A stretch of 7,178 nt of DNA, taken from positions 12,522 to 19,699 of the forward strand of contig NVSY01000041.1 in the NCBI GenBank assembly GCA_002401385.1, written 5' to 3'. Positions 1 to 7,178 of this stretch are shown here, piece by piece. The position numbers and the translations under genes are program-made. The first letter of the stretch is position 1; the number at the start of each line of letters is the position of its first letter. Source of the stretch: Flavobacteriaceae bacterium. Its GTDB lineage: Bacteria > Bacteroidota > Bacteroidia > Flavobacteriales > Flavobacteriaceae. The notes beneath the pieces were generated by a model, which was given only the letters and a program-made list of their open reading frames with translations, was not told where the DNA came from and ran no database searches.

Positions 1-913
1 ACACTTCACTTTCCCTAGTAGATATAGACAATTCCACATCCTCGTCCAGCAATCTAAACGCCGTTATTAACTGCACCAAATCGGCATCGTCCATGGCTAC
101 TTTAGGTTCCAAGCCTCCAGAATGCGGTCGCAACCTAGGAAATGAAATGGAGTATTTCGTTTTCCAAAATCGTTTTTGCAAATATTTTAAGTGCATGGCT
201 GTAAAAAAGCTATCAGCTCTCCAATCCTCCAGTCCCAACAAGGCTCCGAGTCCTATCTTATGAATTCCTGCTTCCCCTAACCTTTCTGGTGTATCTAAAC
301 GAAAATCGAAATTTGACTTTTTCCCCTTTGGATGGTGATTTTTATACACCTCTTTATGATATGTTTCTTGATAGACCATCACCGAATGCAAGCCGTTTTC
401 TATCAGCAATTCATATTCATCAGTTGCTAAAGGTTGCACCTCTATGGATATATTAGAAAAATGAGCACGCATTAAACCAATGGCATTGTTGATATAAGGT
501 ACTCCAACACTATTATTCGCTTCCCCTGTCACCAATAAAATTTGGTCAAAACCTTTGGATTTCAAATAAGAAACCTCTTTTAAAATTTCAGCATCTGTAA
601 GCGTCTTTCTTGGAATTTTATTGGTCATACTAAACCCACAATAGGTACATATATTCTGGCATTCATTACTCAAATACAAAGGCGCATACATTTGAATAGT
701 ATTGCCAAAACGTTTTTTTGTCAACTGATTACTCAACTGCGCCATCTGCTCCAAATAAGGTTTTGCTGCGGGAGAAATCAAGGCTTTAAAATCCTCCAAA
801 TCTCGTTTATTCTTTCCCAAAGCCCGCAGGACATCACCTTCCGTCTTATCAAAAATACTTTGTAAAGTCTCCTCCCAATCGCAAGCGCTTAGTACTTCTT
901 TAAATGTCTTCAT
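1..913 (-). CDS. thiH: 2-iminoacetate (dehydroglycine) synthase ThiH, 3' end outside the window
   Basis: ThiH is a radical SAM enzyme that cleaves tyrosine to dehydroglycine and p-cresol. Dehydroglycine supplies the glycine-derived part of the thiazole that ThiG builds. The translation begins MKTFKEVLSACDWEE and 304 residues are visible; family members are about 370 residues, so roughly the last 70 lie beyond the window edge. The radical SAM cluster motif CxxxCxxC is present as C85, C89 and C92 in NECQNICTYCGFS, the same numbering I recall for E. coli ThiH. Further family signatures are LLVTGEANN, the HSVMVYQETYH stretch, and KYSISFPRLRPHSGG. The start follows the thiG stop by 22 bases, which places thiH in the same transcript. 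There is no clear Shine-Dalgarno, as expected for Bacteroidota. Possession of ThiH rather than the glycine oxidase ThiO indicates the tyrosine-dependent route. The reading frame is open to the edge without a break. Confidence 0.96.
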   Translation of the reverse strand, partial: MKTFKEVLSACDWEETLQSIFDKTEGDVLRALGKNKRDLEDFKALISPAAKPYLEQMAQLSNQLTKKRFGNTIQMYAPLYLSNECQNICTYCGFSMTNKIPRKTLTDAEILKEVSYLKSKGFDQILLVTGEANNSVGVPYINNAIGLMRAHFSNISIEVQPLATDEYELLIENGLHSVMVYQETYHKEVYKNHHPKGKKSNFDFRLDTPERLGEAGIHKIGLGALLGLEDWRADSFFTAMHLKYLQKRFWKTKYSISFPRLRPHSGGLEPKVAMDDADLVQLITAFRLLDEDVELSISTRESEV

Positions 914-935
914 AAAATTATTTTTTTGGAGGCTC

Positions 936-1703
936 TTAATTTAAAAAGTTCGTCAAAGGGCTACTTGCCACTGCCTGTTTTTTTATAGGAGCCATTTTTG
1001 CTTCATAGGCCATTCTTCCAGCAATTACCGCTAACTTAAATGCCTCAGCCATTGCCACAGGATTTTCAGACACCGCAATGGCAGTATTCACCAATACTGC
1101 ATCTGCGCCCAATTCCATTGCCAAAGCAGCATGGGATGGAGCACCTATTCCTGCATCCACTACCACAGGAACATTGCTTTGTTCAATAATAATCTCTAAA
1201 AACTCCAATGTTTTCAAGCCCATATTAGTACCAATAGGCGCCCCTAAAGGCATCACAGCTTGCACTCCTACATCTTCCAAACGCTTGCACAATACAGGGT
1301 CTGCATGAATATACGGCAATACAATAAAACCTAATTTCACCAATTCCGTTGTCGCTTTTAATGTTTCTATAGGATCAGGCAATAAGTATTTAGGATCTGG
1401 ATGAATTTCTAACTTTATCCAATTGGTTCCTAAGGCTTCTCTGGCGAGTTCTGCTGCAAAAACTGCTTCTTTGGCCGTTCTCACTCCAGAAGTATTAGGC
1501 AATAAATTGATAGAAGCATGTTTTAAATGAGACAAAATATCATCTTGTTCATCCTTGAGATTCACTCTTTTTAAAGCCATGGTTACCAATTCACTTTCTG
1601 ATGCCAATATGGCTTCTTCCATCAATAATGAATGACTAAACTTACCTGTTCCAGTAAACAACCTCGAATTAAATTCCTTACCCGCAATTACTAATGTACT
1701 CAT
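936..1703 (-). CDS. thiG: thiazole synthase ThiG
   Basis: ThiG is a cytoplasmic TIM-barrel enzyme. It condenses 1-deoxy-D-xylulose 5-phosphate, dehydroglycine from ThiH, and sulfur from ThiS thiocarboxylate into the thiazole phosphate tautomer. The protein has 255 residues, the usual length. It opens with the typical [19 protein letters not shown]. Lys97 in NWIKLEI is the expected Schiff-base lysine, with Glu99 next to it; these and Asp183 in [11 protein letters not shown] match K96, E98 and D182 of the B. subtilis enzyme with a constant shift of one. The phosphate-binding loops are GIGAPSHAA (residues 185-193) and VLVNTAIA. The start lies inside the 3' end of thiE, a 26-base overlap in another frame. 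That suggests translational coupling and is supported by the family-typical N terminus. A shorter start would remove the first barrel strand. No abnormality is seen. Confidence 0.98.
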   Translation of the reverse strand: MSTLVIAGKEFNSRLFTGTGKFSHSLLMEEAILASESELVTMALKRVNLKDEQDDILSHLKHASINLLPNTSGVRTAKEAVFAAELAREALGTNWIKLEIHPDPKYLLPDPIETLKATTELVKLGFIVLPYIHADPVLCKRLEDVGVQAVMPLGAPIGTNMGLKTLEFLEIIIEQSNVPVVVDAGIGAPSHAALAMELGADAVLVNTAIAVSENPVAMAEAFKLAVIAGRMAYEAKMAPIKKQAVASSPLTNFLN

Positions 1704-2289
1704 AGTCTATTTTTATTTCTGCTGTTGTTTTTCCAGACAAAATACCCGAAACCGCAACACCGTTAATGTTTGTTTTAAAAAGCGCCTTCACATCTTCCTT
1801 CTCAATTCCTCCTATGGCATATACAGGCGTATTACATCCATTTTTATTTAATTTTTGGAGGATTCTTCTATACCCTTCAAGTCCTAGAAGTGGACTTAAA
1901 TGTTGTTTTGTAGCCGTAAATCTAAAAGGGCCTAATCCTATATAGTCTACTTTTTGATGGATCAATTCCATACAGTCTTCATAGGTATTTGCAGTGGCTC
2001 CAATTATTTTATCGACTCCTAACATAGCTCTCGCCTCTTTGGCTGTCCTATCCGATTTCCCCAAATGAACTCCCTGTGCATTTACAATGGCTGCTACCTC
2101 CACATTGTCGTTGATAATCAATATCGCCCCGTGTGAATCACATATTTCTTTTGCCTTTAGAGCCAGTTTATTATGTTCTTTAAACGATAATTCTTTCGCT
2201 CTTAATTGCACTAATCTCACGCCTCCTTCGCAGGCATTTTCAATGTTTTTTAAATGATCTCCTTGAGAGATATAATAGAGTTTATCCAT
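1678..2289 (-). CDS. thiE: thiamine phosphate synthase ThiE
   Basis: ThiE joins HMP-PP and the carboxylated or plain thiazole phosphate to give thiamine phosphate, releasing pyrophosphate. The 203-residue TIM-barrel protein carries the full set of active-site motifs. QLRAK holds R30 and K32, INDN holds N60 and D61, GVHLGKSD ends with D80, GPFRFTATK ends with K128, and YAIGGI binds phosphate. By family knowledge these correspond to R59, K61, N92, D93, D112 and K159 of B. subtilis ThiE, so both magnesium-binding aspartates are present. This separates it clearly from the second, degenerate family member upstream in the operon. Its ATG overlaps the end of thiD by 8 bases (ATGGATAA), and its own 3' end overlaps thiG by 26 bases. 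Coupled translation of thiD, thiE and thiG is likely. Confidence 0.96.
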   Translation of the reverse strand: MDKLYYISQGDHLKNIENACEGGVRLVQLRAKELSFKEHNKLALKAKEICDSHGAILIINDNVEVAAIVNAQGVHLGKSDRTAKEARAMLGVDKIIGATANTYEDCMELIHQKVDYIGLGPFRFTATKQHLSPLLGLEGYRRILQKLNKNGCNTPVYAIGGIEKEDVKALFKTNINGVAVSGILSGKTTAEIKIDYEYISNCG

Positions 2290-3043
2290 GATAAGCCAAT
2301 AAATTTGTAGTGGAACTCAATACTTTTTCCGTATAACGCTTTCCCTGTACACATGAATTTTCTAAAGAAAAACCAAGTGATAAATAACAAGTTATTGCCG
2401 AAGACAGCACACAGCCACTACCATGTTTTTCTGTATAATTCCCTTTTTCTGGAAGCATTTCAACAACTGAACCATTGCGGTGGTATAACACATCTTTCCC
2501 TAAAGAATCCTCTCGATGCCCTCCTTTTAAAAGTAAGTGCGTTTTACTAGAAATATGAGCAATGGTTTCTTCGATATTTTTAGCGGCATACAAACCTTGA
2601 ATCTCTTCAAAATTGGGAGTGATTAGGTATGTTTTTTCCAATACCTTATCTAAAAACTCCATCTCATCACTCGAATCATCAGCATGAAACAAATAACTAG
2701 CACTTGCACTTAACACAGGGTCTAATATAATTTTCAGATTGGGTTGATGGAGCAATAAATCCGTAAGTAATGTATCCAACACCAACCAATTTTCCACGAT
2801 TCCAATTTTAACAAAACCGATGGGAAATCGTTCAAATAATAACGCTATCTGATCTAGCATTATAGATAACTCCGTCCAATAACAAGCCTTAAAAGAAACA
2901 TCATTTTGTACAGTATTGGCCGTGCAAACGGCCAAACCAACGCATTTTAATGCCTCCATGGTTTTACTGTCCGCTATAAGCCCCGCTCCTCCCGAGGGAT
3001 CAAATCCAGCGATGCTTAATACATAAGGTCTTTCATAAATCAT
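2282..3043 (-). CDS. thiD: hydroxymethylpyrimidine/phosphomethylpyrimidine kinase ThiD
   Basis: ThiD belongs to the ribokinase fold. It phosphorylates HMP-P (made by ThiC) to HMP-PP, and can also act on salvaged HMP. I choose the ATG at 3043, giving 253 residues starting MIYERPYVLSIAGFDPSGGAG. An in-frame ATG 63 bases further upstream would add 21 residues (MRILWSVLK...) that lie wholly within the preceding gene and do not look like the family. The chosen start leaves only one base after the tenI-like stop codon. Motifs in order are the glycine-rich SIAGFDPSGGAGLIADSK (residues 10-27), TANTVQND, KIGIVEN, LDPVLSASAS, ITPNFEEIQGL, LLKGGHRED, and HGSGCVLSSAI near the C terminus. C211 in GSGC stands where ribokinases have the catalytic Asp, a ThiD hallmark. 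The protein is slightly short at the C terminus compared with proteobacterial ThiD (about 266), but no motif is missing. Confidence 0.95.
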   Translation of the reverse strand: MIYERPYVLSIAGFDPSGGAGLIADSKTMEALKCVGLAVCTANTVQNDVSFKACYWTELSIMLDQIALLFERFPIGFVKIGIVENWLVLDTLLTDLLLHQPNLKIILDPVLSASASYLFHADDSSDEMEFLDKVLEKTYLITPNFEEIQGLYAAKNIEETIAHISSKTHLLLKGGHREDSLGKDVLYHRNGSVVEMLPEKGNYTEKHGSGCVLSSAITCYLSLGFSLENSCVQGKRYTEKVLSSTTNLLAYHG

Positions 3044-3044
3044 T

Positions 3045-3644
3045 TTATAAATTGTTAAGATTATAACATGTCTGTAATTCTTTAAAACACTCCACAGGAT
3101 CCTCACTTTCCCAAACAGCTCCTAAAACAGCCACCCCTTTGTATCCGAGTTGGACTGTTTTTGGAATTGTATTTTTAGAAACCCCACCCAGTCCAACAAC
3201 ATATTTATTTGAACTAGTAACATCAAACCCATTTCCTTTATACTCTTTCTTGGAAATGGAATCAAAAACGGGGCTCAACAAGAAATAGTCAAAAGGGATA
3301 ATGCAAGACGCCAATTCTAGGTCCGAATGAAAAGAGCTACTCACGCAAAAGCCTTTCTCTTGATAGCCTTTTACATAGGTTGGTCCCTTTTCACTCAAAT
3401 CCCTTCGGAATGCCTCTTTTAAATGAACTCCTTTTAGGTGAAATTCACTACTCAAAACATACCATTGATGGAGCATTATTTTTCTATGGTATTTCTTATC
3501 AATAGCCCTGATCAGTATTCGACACTCCTCTTTGGTCGCCATTGGTTTTCGCAAATGAAAACACTGCATCCCCGATTGGAACAATTGATTGATCTGCATC
3601 GCTTCTGTGGCGAAATCCGTTTCGGAACTAATGACGATTAACAT
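3045..3644 (-). CDS. tenI: TenI-like member of the ThiE superfamily, probable thiazole tautomerase
   Basis: This 199-residue protein has the ThiE/TenI barrel layout but a changed active site. Recognisable landmarks are FHLRKP (29-34, ThiE QLREK position), GVHLKEAF (72-79), SSSFHS (102-107), FDYFLLSPVFDSISKKEYKGNG (118-139), VVGLGG (149-154) and GVAVLGAVW (170-178). Where ThiE has INDN with a metal-binding Asp, this protein has MLHQ. The second metal-binding Asp, after GVHLG, is replaced by Phe79. Those losses argue against thiamine phosphate synthase activity. His106 in SSFHS aligns by eye with His122 of B. subtilis TenI (RSVHS), the residue tied to aromatisation of the thiazole tautomer made by ThiG, and KKEYKGNG resembles the TenI KKGLEGRG loop. 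A true ThiE encoded two genes downstream covers synthesis, so a tautomerase role is my inference. It lies 29 bases after thiC and one base before thiD. Automatic pipelines will probably call it a thiamine phosphate synthase. Confidence 0.75.
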   Translation of the reverse strand: MLIVISSETDFATEAMQINQLFQSGMQCFHLRKPMATKEECRILIRAIDKKYHRKIMLHQWYVLSSEFHLKGVHLKEAFRRDLSEKGPTYVKGYQEKGFCVSSSFHSDLELASCIIPFDYFLLSPVFDSISKKEYKGNGFDVTSSNKYVVGLGGVSKNTIPKTVQLGYKGVAVLGAVWESEDPVECFKELQTCYNLNNL

Positions 3645-3673
3645 GAAAAAAGTATTGAATACATTCCTACTGA

Positions 3674-5590
<1,917 letters not shown>

Positions 5591-5794
5591 TTAACCTCCT
5601 TGGGTTGCTTTGATAATTAACAATTGGTCTTGTTCGCGTAGCAATGCACTTGACCAATTTTCTTTGGGAATGATGTGCTCATTTACAGCAATGGCAATTC
5701 CTTTGTCAGAAACATTGAATTGACTCAGTACCTCCTCGATAGAAGGTTGATTTTGGAAGGTGATTTTCTCTTTGTTTACATGAACAGTGATCAT
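5591..5794 (-). CDS. thiS: sulfur carrier protein ThiS
   Basis: ThiS is a small ubiquitin-like sulfur carrier. After adenylation by ThiF its C-terminal glycine becomes a thiocarboxylate that delivers sulfur to ThiG. The 67-residue product begins MITVHVNKEKITFQNQ, contains the characteristic GIAIAVNEHIIPKENW segment, and ends exactly at ATQGG, the diglycine tail required for activation. Length and motifs are normal for the family. It is the first gene of the operon, 96 bases downstream of the riboswitch, and no upstream start in frame would fit better. No Shine-Dalgarno is evident in front of the ATG. Its activator ThiF is not in this window. Confidence 0.96.
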   Translation of the reverse strand: MITVHVNKEKITFQNQPSIEEVLSQFNVSDKGIAIAVNEHIIPKENWSSALLREQDQLLIIKATQGG

Positions 5795-5890
5795 ACAATA
5801 CGACGCTATAATGGTTAATTATTCAATTTGTAAACCAAAAGAGGGTGTGAGAAGAGACTTATAAAAAGAAGAAATGTACTAAAGACATTC
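5795..5890 (-). other. thi operon leader between riboswitch and thiS
   Basis: This is the transcribed leader linking the riboswitch to the thiS start. It holds no ATG-initiated reading frame and no purine-rich ribosome binding site. A weak A/T-rich hairpin (GAATGT, minus strand 5890-5885, with ACATTT, 5877-5872, loop of 7) directly follows helix P1 and is trailed by the pyrimidine run TTCTTTTTA. It could be a weak intrinsic terminator used as the expression platform, but the stem has only six pairs, one of them G-U, so I do not annotate it as a terminator. Confidence 0.5.
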
Positions 5891-5978
5891 TAACACTTTT
5901 TCCTACGCAGGTATCAACCAGGTCAGGTTCTAAGGATGTTTCTCAAACTATTTATTAATAGTTACTCCTAAAGTTTAA
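5891..5978 (-). ncRNA. TPP riboswitch (THI element) controlling the thi operon
   Basis: The minus strand carries the thiamine pyrophosphate aptamer core. P2 is AGGA (5969-5966) pairing with UCCU (5936-5933). P3 is AACUAUU/AAUAGUU with a 4-base loop. The conserved UGAGA joint is at 5945-5941. Then come GAACCUGA, the P5 loop UUGAUA, and GCGUAGGA, which match the consensus apart from small changes. P1 forms from ACUUU and AAAGU at the two ends. P4 is CCU/AGG. One irregularity is a U-U mismatch inside P5 (minus-strand bases opposite 5920 and 5909), where the consensus CUGG/CCAG is fully paired. The element lies directly upstream of thiS in the operon sense, so high TPP should lower expression of the whole pathway. 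Whether this acts on transcription or translation cannot be decided from the sequence. Confidence 0.96.
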
Positions 5979-5983
5979 CAGGA

Positions 5984-6011
5984 CAAATATATAGAATAAT
6001 TTTTGGCTAAA
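5984..6011 (-). promoter_or_regulatory. probable Bacteroidota-type promoter of the thi operon
   Basis: Read on the minus strand, TATATTTG (5991-5984) matches the Bacteroidota -7 consensus TAnnTTTG exactly. A TTTA (6011-6008) lies 16 bases upstream and is one mismatch from the -33 TTTG; the spacing is slightly short. Transcription would begin about 6-8 bases downstream, right at the 5' arm of riboswitch helix P1. That positional fit is the strongest support beyond the motif itself. Confidence 0.65.
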
Positions 6012-6141
6012 TTTTATTTAATTTAATATTTGTTTTTATCTAGAACGCAAGCCGCTGAATTACAATAAGTTAAATATATTAATTTTTACTCATAACAAAT
6101 AATAGTTGGTTATCTAAAATTTATAAGTGAAATCAGGGCAC
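6012..6141. other. A/T-rich intergenic spacer
   Basis: This is a non-coding, strongly A/T-rich stretch between the orphan-gene terminator and the thi promoter. I see no credible gene, no RNA gene and no long repeat in it. It may hold upstream promoter sequence, but no specific operator is recognisable. Confidence 0.6.
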
Positions 6142-6171
6142 AAAAAAAACCTCGTTCTAGGTCGAATGAGG
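6142..6171 (-). terminator. intrinsic terminator after the 114-residue hypothetical gene
   Basis: The minus strand reads CCTCATTC, a 6-base loop, GAACGAGG, then eight T. The stem is 8 pairs with one G-U wobble. The run of T on this side only (A on the other) fixes the direction. It ends transcription of the gene that stops 88 bases upstream and insulates the thi promoter from read-through. Confidence 0.85.
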
Positions 6172-6259
6172 CTAATTTATATGTTAAAATTAATTGAATT
6201 AGAGCCCTCTATCTTTTGGGAATTTTACCACACAAAAAAATCAAGAGGAAACAAAACTC

Positions 6260-6604
6260 CTATTCATTCTCAATAATACCCGAATAATAGTCCAATATTT
6301 TAAGCAATAGTTCTTTAATTTCGACCACCGATGTTGAATAAATTGTATGCATTGGAATCTCCCAATTTTCTTTATGGATGATATCTATTTTAAATTCTCC
6401 CGTGTTAGATTTGAGATCTCCGTACCAACCTAAATCAATAATAAGCCCCTCCTCAGGAAAAGCACATTGAAATAAATCTTCGTTTAAATACCTGTAATTA
6501 TCGGCTTCCGTAAATGCTTTTTTAGGATCATAATTATAGAAATCATTTGTAATAATTTTACAGTCTAAGGGAACGTTTATTTTCTGAATACTTATCATTT
6601 TCAT
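6260..6604 (-). CDS. hypothetical protein of unknown function, 114 residues
   Basis: I do not recognise a family with a known function. The product is small, soluble and acidic, with no signal peptide, membrane segment or cysteine motif. It begins MKMISIQKINVPLDCKIITNDFYNYDP and contains the aromatic, Gly-rich stretch LIIDLGWYGDLKSNTGEFKIDI. It ends in a likely helix (VVEIKELLLKILDYYSGIIENE). The composition (many I, D, N, Y) looks like a real protein, and the frame is uninterrupted. A second ATG two codons in is an equally possible start. It appears to be monocistronic: a terminator follows it, and another terminator plus a structured segment separates it from the methyltransferase gene. The overall look recalls small immunity or accessory proteins of Bacteroidota, but there is no toxin gene beside it here, so no function is assigned. 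Confidence 0.7.
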   Translation of the reverse strand: MKMISIQKINVPLDCKIITNDFYNYDPKKAFTEADNYRYLNEDLFQCAFPEEGLIIDLGWYGDLKSNTGEFKIDIIHKENWEIPMHTIYSTSVVEIKELLLKILDYYSGIIENE

Positions 6605-6771
6605 GTGCGCTAACCGTTTATGGCAGCCTCGTAGTGCGCAAAATTACGTTTATTATTTGATTTGGCTGTAGGTAGGTGAAAGTTTAGGTGATTATTAAAC
6701 TTAATGGTAGCTATCCTTGGCATGCTTGTGCGCAACAGCCAGTAATCGCTGAAGCGGGGCATATACCTAAC
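6605..6771. repeat. structured intergenic element bounded by CTAAC direct repeats
   Basis: This non-coding segment is richer in G+C than its surroundings and has layered symmetry. CTAAC occurs near both borders (6610-6614 and 6767-6771) in the same orientation. Just inside them lie the imperfect inverted ends GTTTATG (6616-6622) and CATATAC (6760-6766). Further in are TGCGCA (6635-6640 and 6729-6734), TGGCTGT/ACAGCCA (6663-6669 and 6735-6741), and a central hairpin AAGTTTA/TAAACTT with a 9-base loop. GTGCGC is present three times. The layout suggests a MITE-like repeat with a 5-base target duplication, or a recombination site of cassette type. Both are inferences, and I cannot see a second copy in this window. 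Confidence 0.45.
6639..6646 (-). promoter_or_regulatory. possible -7 promoter element for the hypothetical gene
   Basis: The minus strand reads TAATTTTG, a full match to the Bacteroidota TAnnTTTG element, 34 bases before the ATG of the 114-residue gene. No convincing TTTG -33 element is seen at the usual distance, so this rests on one short motif in an A/T-rich context. If real, the structured element supplies the promoter of the downstream gene. Confidence 0.3.
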
Positions 6772-6803
6772 AAAAAAAGACCCATTCACAAAGAATAGGT
6801 CTT
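6772..6803 (-). terminator. intrinsic terminator after the methyltransferase gene
   Basis: On the minus strand AAGACCTATTC pairs with GAATGGGTCTT across a 5-base loop. That gives 11 pairs with one G-U wobble, and an uninterrupted T run follows. The plus-strand version has a C-A mismatch instead of the wobble and no T run, so the terminator works in the minus direction. It lies 69 bases after the methyltransferase stop and directly abuts the CTAAC border of the structured element. Confidence 0.88.
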
Positions 6804-6872
6804 ATCCATTAAACCGCGATCTAACGCAAAGTGCTAATAGCTATACAAATACGAAGTAATGAGCAATAGCTG

Positions 6873-7178
6873 CTACTTTATGGCAACTATGGCACTTGTA
6901 GGTCCCGTCAAAGCCATTACTGAGGTTTGAGTAAAACCTGTTTCCTTAGCCCAAGCATCAAAATCAGATGCAGAAAAATCAAACCCTTCTGCTGTTTCTA
7001 TATTCATATTTAAAGACATCAATAAACCAAAAGCATTATCACTACGATTGTCGTCAATAATATTCTCAATAACTACCAGTGCTCCTCCTTGAGGTAAAGA
7101 ATCGTATGCTTTTTTGATGAGCATTTTCTTGTCTTTTGTCCCCCAATCGTGAAGAATATTACCCATTGTAATTACATC
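6873..7178 (-). CDS. SAM-dependent O-methyltransferase, C-terminal part (5' end outside the window)
   Basis: The frame is open to the window edge. Four codons (DVIT) precede the first visible ATG, and [13 protein letters not shown] is an internal motif of the family, so that ATG is not the start. The 101 visible residues match the C-terminal end of the class that includes plant-type and bacterial O-methyltransferases (acetylserotonin/CrtF-like, Methyltransf_2). They include NILHDW, whose His is the catalytic base in plant O-methyltransferases, then [15 protein letters not shown], a [11 protein letters not shown] helix, and [17 protein letters not shown]. The missing N-terminal part would carry a dimerisation winged-helix domain and the SAM-binding glycine loop. 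The substrate is unknown. The gene ends in TAG and is followed by a strong terminator, so it is the last gene of its transcript and is unlinked to thiamine synthesis. Confidence 0.88.
   Translation of the reverse strand, partial: DVITMGNILHDWGTKDKKMLIKKAYDSLPQGGALVVIENIIDDNRSDNAFGLLMSLNMNIETAEGFDFSASDFDAWAKETGFTQTSVMALTGPTSAIVAIK

Noticed and set aside
1078..1308. Plus-strand reading frame of 76 codons
   Set aside because: It lies entirely inside thiG on the opposite strand, with low-complexity composition and no family resemblance.
2353..2550. Plus-strand reading frame of 65 codons
   Set aside because: It is antisense to thiD; the thiD motifs explain the sequence.
3438..3641. Plus-strand reading frame of 67 codons
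   Set aside because: It is antisense to the tenI-like gene with no independent coding signal.
6196..6247. Possible hairpin CCTCT...AGAGG after the hypothetical gene
   Set aside because: The arms are five bases each and separated by a long, interrupted stretch; the nearby stem with the T run at 6142-6171 is a far better terminator.
6605..6771. Classical integron attC site
   Set aside because: Both border CTAAC cores have the same orientation instead of the inverted RYYYAAC/GTTRRRY pair, and no integrase or other cassette is visible.
7164..7166. ATG as the start of a 97-residue protein
   Set aside because: The frame continues upstream to the window edge as DVIT, and MGNILHDWG is an internal methyltransferase motif, so the gene is a fragment cut by the window rather than a small complete protein.

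Overview
The window looks like chromosomal DNA from a member of the Bacteroidota, most likely a flavobacterium. The supporting signs are low G+C with A/T-rich spacers, starts without strong Shine-Dalgarno sequences, a TAnnTTTG-type promoter element, and the style of the thiamine proteins (for example the GPFRFTATK loop of ThiE). Every gene I can support lies on the minus strand, so the map is read from high to low coordinates.

Region 1 (7178 to about 6772): the C-terminal part of a SAM-dependent O-methyltransferase that enters from outside the window, followed by a strong intrinsic terminator. Region 2 (6771 to 6142): a G+C-richer, fold-prone segment bounded by direct CTAAC repeats, then a 114-residue protein of unknown function that has its own intrinsic terminator. 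This part is accessory-like and resembles a single-gene cassette or a gene beside a small mobile repeat. Region 3 (about 6011 to 1): a promoter, a TPP riboswitch, and a thiamine operon in the order thiS-thiC-tenI-like-thiD-thiE-thiG-thiH. The operon is tightly packed and ThiH runs off the window.

The operon is a nearly complete de novo route to thiamine phosphate. ThiC makes HMP-P from the purine intermediate AIR, and ThiD phosphorylates it to HMP-PP. ThiS carries sulfur as a C-terminal thiocarboxylate, ThiH makes dehydroglycine from tyrosine, and ThiG builds the thiazole. The TenI-like protein probably aromatises the thiazole tautomer, and ThiE couples the two halves. The ThiS-activating enzyme ThiF, the final TMP kinase and DXP synthase are not in the window; thiF could lie just beyond thiH. 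The TPP riboswitch provides feedback control by the end product.

I see no convincing new multi-gene system. The points most worth a second look are the TenI-like paralogue that has lost the metal-binding aspartates of ThiE, a U-U mismatch in helix P5 of the riboswitch, and the structured CTAAC-bounded element next to the orphan gene.
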